A DNA stretch of 64,000 bases from Cellulomonas humilata (GTDB taxonomy: Bacteria; Actinomycetota; Actinomycetes; Actinomycetales; Cellulomonadaceae), in NCBI RefSeq assembly GCF_030814415.1, contig NZ_JAUSVB010000006.1, positions 124,001 to 188,000 on the forward strand, read 5' to 3'. The position numbers were made by a program, and so were the translations under genes. Positions within the stretch are counted from its first letter, which is position 1; each line of letters opens with the position of its first letter. This document shows positions 19,376 through 28,487 of the stretch, piece by piece. The notes beneath the pieces are model-generated. The model searched no databases, was not told where the DNA came from, and saw only the letters and a program-made list of their open reading frames with translations.

Positions 19376-19870
19376 GTGCCCATCCTCCCGACCCAGCGCG
19401 ACCCCCGACTGATCACCGTCCGTCGGGGCGGGACCCTCACCGACGAGGACCACCGGCTGCTCGCCGAGTGGGCCCTGCGGTGCGCCGAGCACGTGCTGCA
19501 CCTGTTCGAGGACGATCACCCCGACGACAGCCGGCCGCGCGACGCCCTCGAGGTCGGTCGGGCCTGGATCCGTGGCGAGGTGCCCATGAAGACCGCGCAC
19601 GCCGCCGCGTTCCAGGCGAACGCCGCGGCCCGCGGGCTGCCCGACCCGGCGAAGTTCGCCGCGCTCTCCGCAGGCCAGGCGGTCGCGGTGGCCCATGTTG
19701 CCGCTCACGACCTGGGGGCTGCGGCGTACGCGATCAGAGCGGTGGGTACCGAGGCGCGGCTGGCGGAGCGGGACTGGCAGCGGGAGCTGCTCCCCGCCGC
19801 GGTCCGTGAGCTCGTCCTCGACGACCAGCGCCTCCGGAGCCCCATCTGCTGGCACGCCTTCGACGACTGA
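19376..19870 (+). CDS. Imm5-like putative immunity protein
   Basis: 164 aa from GTG 19376 behind AGGAA (GTG 19361 is an alternative). All-alpha, with ALRCAEHVLHLFE, DALEVGRAWIRGE and AGQAVAVAHVAAHDLGAAAYAIRA, the pattern I associate with the Imm-5-like family of predicted immunity proteins. No toxin gene is adjacent, so a role in immunity is inferred from the family name only. Confidence 0.7.
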   Translation: MPILPTQRDPRLITVRRGGTLTDEDHRLLAEWALRCAEHVLHLFEDDHPDDSRPRDALEVGRAWIRGEVPMKTAHAAAFQANAAARGLPDPAKFAALSAGQAVAVAHVAAHDLGAAAYAIRAVGTEARLAERDWQRELLPAAVRELVLDDQRLRSPICWHAFDD

Positions 19871-19905
19871 GGCCCCGGGGTGGGTCGAGACGATCCGACC
19901 GGGCG

Positions 19906-20304
19906 TCAGCCGAGGCGCACGAGGCCGGCCTCGCTGTGCCGCAGGCCGCACGCGCCCTCGTAGAAGTCGACCAGGTGCGGCTCGTAGTCGGCGTGCAGCC
20001 ACTCGCACCCTGCGCGCCGCGCCTCGTCGGCCGCGGCCTCGACGAGCGCCCGCCCTGTGCCGCGCCCCTGCACGTCGGGTGCGACGCAGGTGTCGAGGAG
20101 GATCGCGTGGGCACCGCCGTCGCCGATCACGTTGACGAACCCGACCAGTCGCCCGTCGAGACGGGCGGTGACCCACGTGAGGCTGTGGTCCGCGAGGCGC
20201 TGCCGCCAGGGGGTCTGCGTGACCGGATGGTCGAAGGCTGCGGCGTGCAGCGCGTCCAGCTCGGGGTCGGTCAGCTCACCTCGGGCGCGCAGGTCGATGT
20301 CCAC
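19906..20304 (-). CDS. GNAT family N-acetyltransferase
   Basis: 132 aa. Acetyl-CoA loop VQGRGTGRALVEAAADEARRAG (Q/R-x-x-G-x-G/A), preceding strand AILLDTCVAPD, C-terminal HLVDFYEGACGLRH. Substrate unknown. Confidence 0.88.
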   Translation of the reverse strand: MDIDLRARGELTDPELDALHAAAFDHPVTQTPWRQRLADHSLTWVTARLDGRLVGFVNVIGDGGAHAILLDTCVAPDVQGRGTGRALVEAAADEARRAGCEWLHADYEPHLVDFYEGACGLRHSEAGLVRLG

Positions 20305-20507
20305 GCACCCATCCTGTCGTTCGGGGACGTGGTCGAGCGCGAGCGCGAGGGTGATGCCGGGGCGTGACCCGAGCGATGCGCAGTCGTTGTGGAGAACTAG
20401 CCCGACCGAGGGGAGTCTGCCGACATGCTTGCGGTGGACCGTCCAGGACCCGCACCATCAGGGCCGCGGCTGGCACGGTTGCCGCCACCTCGACCTTCGG
20501 AGTCTCC

Positions 20508-20969
20508 ATGTCGCTGAACCCCGTCCCAGCCCGACCGACTGCCGCCTTCGTCGGCGCGTCCTGGGTGGCCCTCGTCATCGCGCTCCTCGCCTACGGCGTC
20601 GGACTGTGGAACGCGGAGCTGGACCCGTCGGAGAAGGGCTTCCTCGGCACGCTGCTCCTGCTCGGTCTGTTCTCCGCGATCGCCGTGCAGAAGTCGGTCC
20701 GCGACCGCGCCGAAGGTGTGCCGGTGACGTCGATCTTCCTGGGCCTGTCGTGGGCGATGGTCCTGACGTCCCTCGTGCTAGTGACGACGGCGCTGGTCAA
20801 CGCGCCGCTGGAGCTGTCGGAGAAGGGGTTCTTCGGGCTGAGCTTCACGATGGCGCTCTTCTCGGTGGTCGCCGTCCAGAAGAACGTCCGCGACCTGGCG
20901 GCTGCCGGACCGGCGCCCGCCGCGCCGAAGCCGGTCGAGCCGGAGGTCAAGGCGACCGTCTGGCAGTGA
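20508..20969 (+). CDS. YiaA/YiaB-family membrane protein (two YiaAB repeats)
   Basis: 153 aa from the ATG at 20508. Two homologous ~55-residue repeats each hold two helices and end in AVQKSVRD / AVQKNVRD; conserved EKGF joins the helices. This matches the YiaAB two-helix domain, found duplicated in E. coli YiaA. Inner-membrane protein of unknown role. Confidence 0.88.
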   Translation: MSLNPVPARPTAAFVGASWVALVIALLAYGVGLWNAELDPSEKGFLGTLLLLGLFSAIAVQKSVRDRAEGVPVTSIFLGLSWAMVLTSLVLVTTALVNAPLELSEKGFFGLSFTMALFSVVAVQKNVRDLAAAGPAPAAPKPVEPEVKATVWQ

Positions 20970-20977
20970 GTGTCGAG

Positions 20978-21014
20978 CGGCCCACCGCACTCCCGCGGGG
21001 AGTGCAGCGGGCCG
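20978..21014. terminator. Bidirectional terminator-like hairpin between YiaA and MarR genes
   Basis: Nested hairpin: CGGCCC pairs with GGGCCG, and inside it CACTCCC-GCG-GGGAGTG is perfect. It begins 8 nt after the YiaA-like stop; the convergent MarR gene ends at 21072. Confidence 0.65.
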
Positions 21015-21071
21015 TGACGTAGGTGATGGAGGACGTCGGGTACCTCCAAGAGGGTCGCGCGTCGGGCGGCG

Positions 21072-21539
21072 TCACTCGGGGCTCGTCGTCAGCCCTTGTT
21101 CGTCGAGCAGGTTGCGCTCAAGCCGGCGCAGCGTGCGGAGAGCCGCCTCCTGGTCGTCGCGGGTGAGGTCGCCGACGGTCCCGCGCTCGAGCGCCGCCCA
21201 GAGGGCCTCCACGCGGGGGCGCAGGCCCAGGCTCGCCGCGGTGGGCTCGACGAGCGTCACGCGGCCGTCGACCGGGCTCGGTCGGCGGCGGACGAACCCG
21301 GCCCGTTCCAGGCGCTGGACCGTGCGCGTCATCGAGGCGGAGTCGGTGTCCACCAGTGCGGCGAGGTCTGCCTGACGCTGCGGTCCGTGCTCCCACAGGT
21401 GCATGAGCAGGAGCTCCTGGCCGGGCCGGAGCCCGAGCTCGCGGAACAGCCGACCCGCGAGGGCGTGGTGCGTGCGGGCGAGCCGGAAGATCGCGTGGCT
21501 GATCGGCCCGCTCGCTGCGGCGCGGGGTTCCCTGTCCAT
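21072..21539 (-). CDS. MarR family transcriptional regulator
   Basis: 155 aa from ATG 21539 (upstream frame open to 21692 but not protein-like). Winged helix: LGLRPGQELLLMHLWEHGPQRQADLAALVD, TDSASMTRTVQRLERAGFVRRRPSPVDGRVTLVEPT. Divergent from the Old Yellow Enzyme gene, with an inverted repeat between them, so it probably represses that gene and itself in response to an electrophile or phenolic ligand. Confidence 0.92.
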   Translation of the reverse strand: MDREPRAAASGPISHAIFRLARTHHALAGRLFRELGLRPGQELLLMHLWEHGPQRQADLAALVDTDSASMTRTVQRLERAGFVRRRPSPVDGRVTLVEPTAASLGLRPRVEALWAALERGTVGDLTRDDQEAALRTLRRLERNLLDEQGLTTSPE

Positions 21540-21628
21540 GTCAGGGATGTCGGGCGGGTGTGGCACCAGCTGAGCATATCTGTCCCGATCGCGGGGAATG
21601 TGTGGGGAGCGGACTGAGTTACCTGTCT

Positions 21629-21648
21629 CGAACAGCAAAGTCTGTTCG
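21629..21648. promoter_or_regulatory. Operator candidate between MarR and Old Yellow Enzyme genes
   Basis: CGAACAG-CAAAGT-CTGTTCG: perfect 7-bp arms, 6-bp spacer, 19 bp before the reductase start. The only clear dyad in the divergent promoter region; likely MarR target. Confidence 0.5.
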
Positions 21649-21667
21649 CAGAGAGAGGGCGACACCC

Positions 21668-22747
21668 ATGACCACTGCATTCGAACCGGCAACGATCGGC
21701 CGCTACACCACCCGCAACCGCATCGTGATGGCTCCGATGACCCGTAGCCGGGCCTACGGCAGAGGAGCGAGCGCGACTCCGCTCATGGCGGAGTACTACG
21801 CCCAGCGCGCCGGCGCGGGCCTCATCATCACCGAGGGCACTCAGCCCTCGCCCGAGGGTCAGGGCTACCCGGACACCCCCGGCCTGCACACGGCTGTCCA
21901 GGTCGAGGCCTGGCGCGGGGTCACGTCCGCTGTGCATGCGCGGGGCGGCCTGATCTTCGCCCAGCTCATGCACACCGGACGGATCGGCCACCCGAGCCTG
22001 ACGGGACTGCCGCCCGTCGGCGCGTCCGCGATCGCTGCCGCCGGCACGGTGTTCACCCCGACCGGTCCCCTGGGGTTCGTCGCGCCGCTCGCGCTCGACG
22101 ACGCCGGCATCGAGCGGACGATCGCCGACTTCGCCCAGGCGGCCCGCAACGCCGTCGACGCCGGCTTCGACGGGGTCGAGCTGCACGGCGCCAACGGCTA
22201 CCTGCTGCACCAGTTCCTCGCCACCAACACGAACACCCGTACCGACGGGTGGGGTGGAGACGTCGCGGGACGCATCCGCCTGACGGTCGAGGTGGTACAG
22301 GCGGTCGCCCACGCGATCGGCGCGGACCGCACCGCGCTGCGGATCTCACCGGGGAACCCCTACAACGACATCACCGAGGACGACGTCGAGGCCACCTACA
22401 ACGCGCTCGTCGACGCGCTCGACCCGCTGGGGCTCGCCTACCTGCACCTGGCCGAAGGCCCGGACGTCGAGCTGACCTCGACGCTGCGCGTGCGCTGGTC
22501 CGGACCGCTGGTCCTCAACCCCTTCACGCCCGGGAGCTGGACCGGGCCGGACGCACTCGGCCGCGTCGAGGACGGCTCGGCGGACCTCGTGTCGTACGCG
22601 GCTCTGTACCTGGCCAACCCGGACCTCCCCGCTCGGCTCGCCGTCGGCGGGCCCTTCACGGCACCCGACTACGGCACCGCGTACGGCGGCCACGAGCGGG
22701 GCTACACGGACTATCCGACGCTCGACGACGCCACCGTCGTCGGCTGA
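21668..22747 (+). CDS. Old Yellow Enzyme family alkene reductase
   Basis: 359 aa. FMN-binding TIM barrel with NRIVMAPMTRSRA, the active-site motif FDGVELHGANGYLLHQFL, RTDGWGGDVAGRIRLTVEVV and catalytic Tyr region. Reduces activated C=C bonds of enones or nitro compounds with NADPH. Followed 18 nt later by a quinone-oxidoreductase-like gene; both likely controlled by the divergent MarR. Confidence 0.94.
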   Translation: MTTAFEPATIGRYTTRNRIVMAPMTRSRAYGRGASATPLMAEYYAQRAGAGLIITEGTQPSPEGQGYPDTPGLHTAVQVEAWRGVTSAVHARGGLIFAQLMHTGRIGHPSLTGLPPVGASAIAAAGTVFTPTGPLGFVAPLALDDAGIERTIADFAQAARNAVDAGFDGVELHGANGYLLHQFLATNTNTRTDGWGGDVAGRIRLTVEVVQAVAHAIGADRTALRISPGNPYNDITEDDVEATYNALVDALDPLGLAYLHLAEGPDVELTSTLRVRWSGPLVLNPFTPGSWTGPDALGRVEDGSADLVSYAALYLANPDLPARLAVGGPFTAPDYGTAYGGHERGYTDYPTLDDATVVG

Positions 22748-22765
22748 TCACGAGAGGCACACACC

Positions 22766-23665
22766 ATGAAGACGATCATGATCGACACGTTCGGCGGACC
22801 GGAGGTCCTGCGCTCCGCCGAGGTCCCCGTCCCCGAGCCGGGCACCGGTCAGGTGCGCGTGCGCGTCCTTGCTGCCGGGGTGAACGGCATCGACGGCAAG
22901 ATCCGCTCGGGCGTGTTCCCGGGCTCCGCCCTGCCGGCCGCCCTCGGCATCGAGATCGCCGGCGTGGTCGACGCGCTCGGCGCCGGCGTCGACGACGTGC
23001 TCGTCGGCGACACCGTCGTGGGCTGGGCCGACCCGCCCGCGGGCGGCTACGCCGAGGCGGCGCTCACCAGCACCTACGCTCCGGTCCCTGCCGGGCTCGA
23101 CCCGGTCGACGCGGTGACCGTCCCGGTCGCGGGGGAGACCGCGCGGCGCGTGCTGCGCGAGCTGGCGGTGCAAACCGGCGAGACGCTGCTCGTGCACGGT
23201 GCGAGCGGCTCGGTCGGGGAGCTGGCGACGCAGCTGGCGGTCGCCCGCGGTGTGCATGTCGTCGGCACCGCCTCCGCGGACCACCAGGACCGTGTCGCGG
23301 CACTCGGTGCGACCCCGACCACCTACGGCGCGGGGCTCGTCGACCGCGTGCGAGCCGTGGCCCCCGACGGCATCGACGCGGTCCTCGACACGACCGGTCG
23401 CGGGGTGCTGCCCGACTCGATCGAGCTGCGCGGCGGCACCGAGCGGATCGTCACGATCGCGGACCCGGCTGCGTTCGCCCTGGGCATCGCCTTCAGCTCG
23501 ACCGCTGAGCGATCGGTCCCGGAGCTGGCCGAGCTCCTGGGGCAGCGGGCACGCGGAGAGCTCACGACGACCATCGGCGGCGTGTTCCCCCTCGACGACG
23601 TCCGGAGGGCCGCCGAGCTCAACGACGCCGGGCGCGGAGGCGGCAAGCTCGTCCTGGTCCCCTGA
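22766..23665 (+). CDS. MDR family NADP-dependent oxidoreductase
   Basis: 299 aa. GroES-like domain MIDTFGGPEVLRSAEVPVPEPG, then GIEIAGVVDALGAGV and the cofactor motif HGASGSVGELATQLAVARG. No zinc ligands. Probably reduces quinones or enals; paired with the Old Yellow Enzyme in one operon, which suggests an electrophile-detoxification unit. Confidence 0.9.
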   Translation: MKTIMIDTFGGPEVLRSAEVPVPEPGTGQVRVRVLAAGVNGIDGKIRSGVFPGSALPAALGIEIAGVVDALGAGVDDVLVGDTVVGWADPPAGGYAEAALTSTYAPVPAGLDPVDAVTVPVAGETARRVLRELAVQTGETLLVHGASGSVGELATQLAVARGVHVVGTASADHQDRVAALGATPTTYGAGLVDRVRAVAPDGIDAVLDTTGRGVLPDSIELRGGTERIVTIADPAAFALGIAFSSTAERSVPELAELLGQRARGELTTTIGGVFPLDDVRRAAELNDAGRGGGKLVLVP

Positions 23666-23671
23666 GCGACG

Positions 23672-23701
23672 GCCTCGGCGGGCCGGGGTGCCCGCCGAGG
23701 C
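23672..23701. terminator. Terminator after the OYE-MDR operon
   Basis: Perfect 12-bp arms GCCTCGGCGGGC / GCCCGCCGAGGC with loop CGGGGT, 6 nt past the stop codon at 23665. Confidence 0.8.
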
Positions 23702-23806
23702 GCGCCCAGGATGACGTGGGTCGTGGAACGTGAGCCCCAGCCGTAGGCTCCCGGCGTGCGGCTGGGCGGCGCGGGCGTCACCCCGACCATGACGATGCTC
23801 GAGGTG

Positions 23807-24331
23807 TCACGGTTGGCCATCCCCGGCCAGCTGGTCGAGCCGGAAGGCGCCGCCGTCGCGTGATGCCACGCGCGTCGGCTGCTCGCGCCGATCGGGCGCC
23901 GCCGAGAGCTGGTCGGCCAGGTGGCGGAGCACCTGCCGGCCCGTCCGCTCCGACGGTGGTGTGGTCGCCGGGGCGTACGACACGCGTCGGATCACGCGGC
24001 GGGCCACCGCCTGCCGTCGGGTCAGCCACCGCACGACGAGGATGTGCCCGACCCCGGGAACGGCCCCGTCGGGGTGCGGTCCGGTGACGACCTGGCGCGC
24101 ACGGCCCTCGGCGTGCGCCCGCCGGGCGTGCTCACCCACGAGGTGCTCGATGAGCGAGGCGAGGTTCCGGGCGGTGTCGGGCACCTCGTCCAGCAACGTC
24201 GCCACACCCTCCGGTCCCGGCTCTGCCACGGCCACCGTGAGCCGCTGCTGGAACGCCGCCAGCTGGTCCGCGGACCAGTCGTCGCCGTGCTCGGGTAGCG
24301 GGTCAGCGAGGGTGGTGCGGCTGCCGAACAC
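23807..24331 (-). CDS. Hypothetical protein
   Basis: 174 aa from GTG 24331, which has AGGAG at good spacing. Mostly helical and Arg/Ala-rich; includes ARNLASLIEHLVGEHARRAH and GHILVVRWLTRRQAVARRVIRRVSY. The pattern has a faint resemblance to DinB-like helical bundles but no metal ligands are evident. The opposite strand is also open, so coding status is moderately sure. Confidence 0.6.
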   Translation of the reverse strand: MFGSRTTLADPLPEHGDDWSADQLAAFQQRLTVAVAEPGPEGVATLLDEVPDTARNLASLIEHLVGEHARRAHAEGRARQVVTGPHPDGAVPGVGHILVVRWLTRRQAVARRVIRRVSYAPATTPPSERTGRQVLRHLADQLSAAPDRREQPTRVASRDGGAFRLDQLAGDGQP

Positions 24332-24548
24332 GTGATGCTCCTCCGGTGCGATGACGACGCGGTCCGCGCCGGGGTCGAGTGTGCGCCGCTCAGCGGATGG
24401 AGGGTGTCGGTTTCGTCCCCCTTTCGCCCGATCGGTCGTCCCCCTGACGGTGAGTGCTGCTGCGACGGCCCGGTATCAGCCGACCTGGCGACCGCTCCTG
24501 CTTGCGCAGGGACGGCTCGGTCCGTGCGGGAGCGCATCAGGAGGGGTC

Positions 24549-27029
24549 GTGTTCTCCAGCAGGTCCGGCGGCCCGGTGGCCGCGTTCCGGGGCCGCCCGA
24601 TCGTGGTCGGTCGGCGCACGATCGCCTGGCTCTCGACGTTCGCCGTCGCGACCTCTGCGCTGGTCGGCACCACGCTCCTCGGGCACGGGACGCCGGCGGA
24701 GCGCCTCACCCTCGGCGCGGGATCCGTGTGGGTCGTCTCGCCCGGGGAAGGCCTGCTGACCCTGCTCGACGGCGCGTCGGAGGAGGTGGTCGCGAGCGCG
24801 CGGGTCCGCGGCGCCGGGCACGACCTGGGCGTCGTCCAGGCTGGAAGCGACGCCTACGTGACCGACTCCACCGACGGCGCGGTCGCCCGCATCGACGGCG
24901 CGACGTTCGAGGTGTCGGAGCCCGTGCCGTTCGCCTCGGCAGGTGGCGGCGTGAACGTGCTCAGCGGTGGCGGCGAGCTGTACGTGCTCGACCCGGCGGG
25001 GGCCCGCGCCCGGCTGGTCGACCCCCGGGCGCTCGAGGTGCGCACCGACCTCTCGCTCGCCGCGACGCCAGGGCCGGGTCAGGCCGTCGTCGACGAGGAC
25101 GGGCAGCTGTGGCTCATCGACGAGGAGCGTGGTGGCCTGACGTGGTTCGACGACCACAAGCACGTGCTGCGCGACGTCGCCGCTCCGGACGACCGGCTGG
25201 TGCTCGTCCAGGGCAGGCCGGTGCTCGTCGACACCGAGCGGTCGGTCGTGCAGACGCTCGACGCGAGCGGTCGGCCGGGCGCGGAGTCCTGCCTCGACGT
25301 GCGCGACGACGACGTGCGGCTGCTCGGCTCGTCGACCGGTGCGGAGCTGTACGCCGCGCAGTCGGCGACCGGCTCGTTCGTCACCGCGGCCGTCGGCCAC
25401 GACGACTGCGAGCGCGTCGTCGCGCTCGCGGAACCGGGCGCGGCCGACTTCGGGGAGCTCGTGCAGTCCGGACCCTTCGTCTTCGTCCCCGACCGCGCGT
25501 CCGGCCGCGCGAACGTGGTCGACACGCGCGACGGACAGGTCACGCAGCTCGACCTCGTCGAGCCCGGGCACGACGTCGAGCTCGTCGCGGAGGGCGGCTT
25601 CGTGTTCTACAACGACCGGGACGGGGAGCGCGCCGGCGTCCTGACGCTCGCCGACGGGCAGTGGACGGCGTCCGACGCGCTGCAGAAGTACGACCCCGGG
25701 ACGGGCGAGCCGCCGCCCGCGCCGACGCCGTCCGAGCCGCCGGCTGATGCTGCCGCGCCGCCCCTGGAGCAGCCGCCGGCGGACGCCGTCGTCGCCCCGG
25801 CTCCGACCTCGCCGCCCCCTGCTCAGCGACCGGCGGTCGCGCCCGCCGCGGGCACCAGGCCGAACGGTGGAGCGGCGTCCGCGCCGGCTGCGTCAGCCAC
25901 GCCGCCGCCCGTGCCGCCGACGGTCGGGCCGATCACGGTGTCGCCCGCCGTCCCGATGCTCGGCGAGCCGGCGACGTTCACCGCGACGGCGAGCCAGGCC
26001 GACGGTGCGACCTGGGCGTGGTCCATCGCCGCCGGGGTGGGTGCCCCCTTCGCCACCGGTGCCGACGCGGGGTCCTTCGCGCCGACGCTGCCGACCGACC
26101 AGGGCCTCGCGTTCGTCGTGACGCTCACGGTCACGACCGCAGCCGGAGCGCAGTCGGCGACTCCGCTGACCGTCACCGCGACGCCGTCGACCGCTCCCGT
26201 GATCTCGTCGGTCACCTCCGCCGAGAGCGTCTACTACCCCTACACGATCGGAACCTTCACGGCCGTGCACTCCGACGTGCCACCCGGCGGGCGCTTCGAG
26301 TGGTCGATCACCCGTGACGGAGCGCCGTTCGAGGGCCCGGTCGCGGGAACCGCCGGCGAGCCGTACGCGACGTCGCTGGGAGAGCCCGGGCTGTACCGCG
26401 CGACGCTCACGATCACCGTCGACGGCCGGAGCGCCAGCAGCTCGGCCGACTTCAAGGTCGAGTACGTGTGCGGGCCTGCCCTCTCGTCGAGCGTCGTCGA
26501 CCTGCGCGCCGAGACGTCGGCGGTCCTCACGGTCACGTCGGACTGCGTGGGCACCAACGTGTTCGAGGTCGCCGTCGCCCCGTGGCTCTCCGGGCCGCCG
26601 AGCGTGACGGTCCCCGCGGGCGGCTCCGCCACGATCACCGTCGTGCGGTCGACCGGGCAGCCCCCCAGCGACGGGGACCATCCCGACTCCGTCGTCGTCA
26701 CCTACCGGTCGGGCAGCCTCGGCGAGATGGCGGCCAGGGCGAGCGTCCGGGCGAACCGGTCGCCGGACATGTCCTTCCCGACCGACATCTGCCGCGACAT
26801 GGGCGACTTCGGCATGGCGTTCTTCGCGAGGGTGTCGGACGACAACATCGACAGCGTCACCCTCTCGATCAACGGGGCGAGCTACAGCATGGACCTGATC
26901 GGACCGCCGGACGGCTACCGCGAGGTCGTCGACAAGACGCTCCTGGGCTCGGCGACGACCTGGCGGATCACCGCCATCGACACCAACGGCCTGGCCAGCA
27001 CCCTCGACGGCACGAGCCCCTGCTGGTGA
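24549..27029 (+). CDS. Large membrane-anchored beta-propeller / Ig-like surface protein
   Basis: 826 aa from GTG 24549, preceded by AGGAGGGG; the open frame to 24351 lacks such a site. One N-terminal membrane segment (RRTIAWLSTFAVATSALVGTTLLG) anchors it. Residues ~50-370 are repeats of the type VVDEDGQLWLIDEERGG, suggesting a beta-propeller. A Pro-rich stretch (~385-460) leads to at least two or three Ig/PKD-like beta domains and a Cys-bearing C-terminal domain ending in CW. Similar proteins usually sit in MoxR/DUF58/PP2C/Ser-Thr kinase clusters, which are absent here. Role unknown. Confidence 0.85.
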   Translation: MFSSRSGGPVAAFRGRPIVVGRRTIAWLSTFAVATSALVGTTLLGHGTPAERLTLGAGSVWVVSPGEGLLTLLDGASEEVVASARVRGAGHDLGVVQAGSDAYVTDSTDGAVARIDGATFEVSEPVPFASAGGGVNVLSGGGELYVLDPAGARARLVDPRALEVRTDLSLAATPGPGQAVVDEDGQLWLIDEERGGLTWFDDHKHVLRDVAAPDDRLVLVQGRPVLVDTERSVVQTLDASGRPGAESCLDVRDDDVRLLGSSTGAELYAAQSATGSFVTAAVGHDDCERVVALAEPGAADFGELVQSGPFVFVPDRASGRANVVDTRDGQVTQLDLVEPGHDVELVAEGGFVFYNDRDGERAGVLTLADGQWTASDALQKYDPGTGEPPPAPTPSEPPADAAAPPLEQPPADAVVAPAPTSPPPAQRPAVAPAAGTRPNGGAASAPAASATPPPVPPTVGPITVSPAVPMLGEPATFTATASQADGATWAWSIAAGVGAPFATGADAGSFAPTLPTDQGLAFVVTLTVTTAAGAQSATPLTVTATPSTAPVISSVTSAESVYYPYTIGTFTAVHSDVPPGGRFEWSITRDGAPFEGPVAGTAGEPYATSLGEPGLYRATLTITVDGRSASSSADFKVEYVCGPALSSSVVDLRAETSAVLTVTSDCVGTNVFEVAVAPWLSGPPSVTVPAGGSATITVVRSTGQPPSDGDHPDSVVVTYRSGSLGEMAARASVRANRSPDMSFPTDICRDMGDFGMAFFARVSDDNIDSVTLSINGASYSMDLIGPPDGYREVVDKTLLGSATTWRITAIDTNGLASTLDGTSPCW

Positions 27030-27123
27030 CCCAGGCTCTGCGCGAGCCCTGATCGCACCGGACCGCGATGATCGGGTCCTGCGGCGTGCGGGGACGCCAG
27101 AGTGGACGCCGGAAGGGGGCACC

Positions 27124-27993
27124 GTGATCGCCTGGCTCAACCGGCTCGTGGACCTCGTGGAGGAGCACCTCACCGAGGAGCTCGACATCGTCCGTCTCGC
27201 AGCCTCGCTCGGGACCACCGAGTACCACCTGCGCCGCATGTTCTCCTCGCTGGCCGGGATGCCGCTGTCGGAGTACGTGCGCCGCCGGCGGATGACGGTC
27301 GCGGCGGCGGAGGTCGTCGCGGGATCCGGGGACCTGCTGGGCATCGCCGTGCGCTACGGCTACGGCTCGGCGGAGGCCTTCGGCCGGGCGTTCCAGTCCG
27401 TGCACGGCGTCAGCCCGGGCCGTGCCCGGCGTGACGGTGGCCCCCTCCGCACCCAGCCACGCCTCACGTTCCGCCTGACCGTCGAAGGAGCACTCCCCAT
27501 GGACGTCCGCATCGTCACCCGACCCGCCTTCCGCCTCGCGGGGCACGCCGCACGCGTCCCGCTCGTGCACCAAGGGGTCAACCCGGCCATCCAGCAGCAC
27601 GTCACCTCGCTGGCCCCGCAGGAGCACCAGCGGCTGAAGGCGTTGGGCGACGCCGACCCGCACGGCCTGCTCGCCGTGAGCGCCGACATCGACCCCGACC
27701 GCCGCGAGGGGACGGAGCTCACGTACCTGCACGGCGTCGCCGTCACGGACGCGGTGGAGGTTCCCGACGACCTCGACGTCCTCCCCGTCGCGGCAGGCTC
27801 GTGGGCCGTCTTCCGTGCGGCGGGTCCCTACCCGGACACCCTGCAGGCGGTGTGGGCCGCCACGGCGACGGAGTGGTTCCCGTCGAACCCGTGGCAGCTG
27901 CGCCCCGGCCCGGAGCTGGTCGCGGTGCTCGACCGCGCCGACGACTTCAGCACCGCCACGGTCGAGCTCTGGCTGCCGGTCGAGGGCCAGTGA
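27124..27993 (+). CDS. AraC family regulator with GyrI-like effector domain
   Basis: 289 aa, GTG start. N-terminal AraC double HTH (LDIVRLAASLGTTEYHLRRMF...AVRYGYGSAEAFGRAFQSVHGVSPGRAR) and a C-terminal GyrI/SOUL-like ligand domain starting MDVRIVTRPAFRLAGHAARVPL. Rob/BltR-type layout for sensing small hydrophobic molecules. Target unknown. Confidence 0.92.
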   Translation: MIAWLNRLVDLVEEHLTEELDIVRLAASLGTTEYHLRRMFSSLAGMPLSEYVRRRRMTVAAAEVVAGSGDLLGIAVRYGYGSAEAFGRAFQSVHGVSPGRARRDGGPLRTQPRLTFRLTVEGALPMDVRIVTRPAFRLAGHAARVPLVHQGVNPAIQQHVTSLAPQEHQRLKALGDADPHGLLAVSADIDPDRREGTELTYLHGVAVTDAVEVPDDLDVLPVAAGSWAVFRAAGPYPDTLQAVWAATATEWFPSNPWQLRPGPELVAVLDRADDFSTATVELWLPVEGQ

Positions 27994-28014
27994 GCGGGCC
28001 GGCAGTCGCCTCGC

Positions 28015-28353
28015 TCATCGGGCTGCGTCGACGTCGAGCTCCTCGGAGGTCTCCACCACGACCGCGGTGAGGTCGGTGGTCGCCCAGGTCTGGTGCACCT
28101 CGCCCGGCTCCCACACCACCAGCGATCCCGGACCTATCGGCACCCGGGGCTCGTCGCCCGCCTGCACCTCGCCGCGCCCGGCGACGACGGCGAACAGCTG
28201 ACGCCGCACCGTGGGGTGTCGACCGAGCATCCCGCCCGCTGCGACGCGCGCCAGATGGATCGACGTCCCGCCGACCGTCGGCATGAACCGCATGGCGACG
28301 CCGTTGCTGTCGAACGAGTGGATCTCGTGCTCGGACAGTTCGATGAGGAGCAT
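28015..28353 (-). CDS. Cupin domain protein
   Basis: 112 aa single cupin: GGMLGRHPTVRRQLFAVVAGRGEVQAGD and PIGPGSLVVWEPGEVHQTWA give the two cupin motifs; H in GRHP and EVHQ may bind a metal. Small, stand-alone, function unknown. Confidence 0.85.
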   Translation of the reverse strand: MLLIELSEHEIHSFDSNGVAMRFMPTVGGTSIHLARVAAGGMLGRHPTVRRQLFAVVAGRGEVQAGDEPRVPIGPGSLVVWEPGEVHQTWATTDLTAVVVETSEELDVDAAR

Positions 28354-28487
28354 GCGCTCATCCTGACGGAGTCCGGGCCGAGCCGGTTGCGCGTCAGGCA
28401 GGCCCGCCGACGTGCACCGGGCCCTCGCCGGAGGGTGGAGTGGCAGGTCTCAGGATGAGATCCGACCACGGCGGTGGCCTCGTCGGC

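Noticed and set aside
23921..24298. Plus-strand gene opposite the hypothetical protein at 23807
   Set aside because: No ribosome-binding site and composition typical of a shadow frame; the minus-strand GTG has AGGAG.
24351..24548. Longer N-terminus for the surface protein
   Set aside because: The upstream sequence is not protein-like and the GTG at 24549 has a much better ribosome-binding site.
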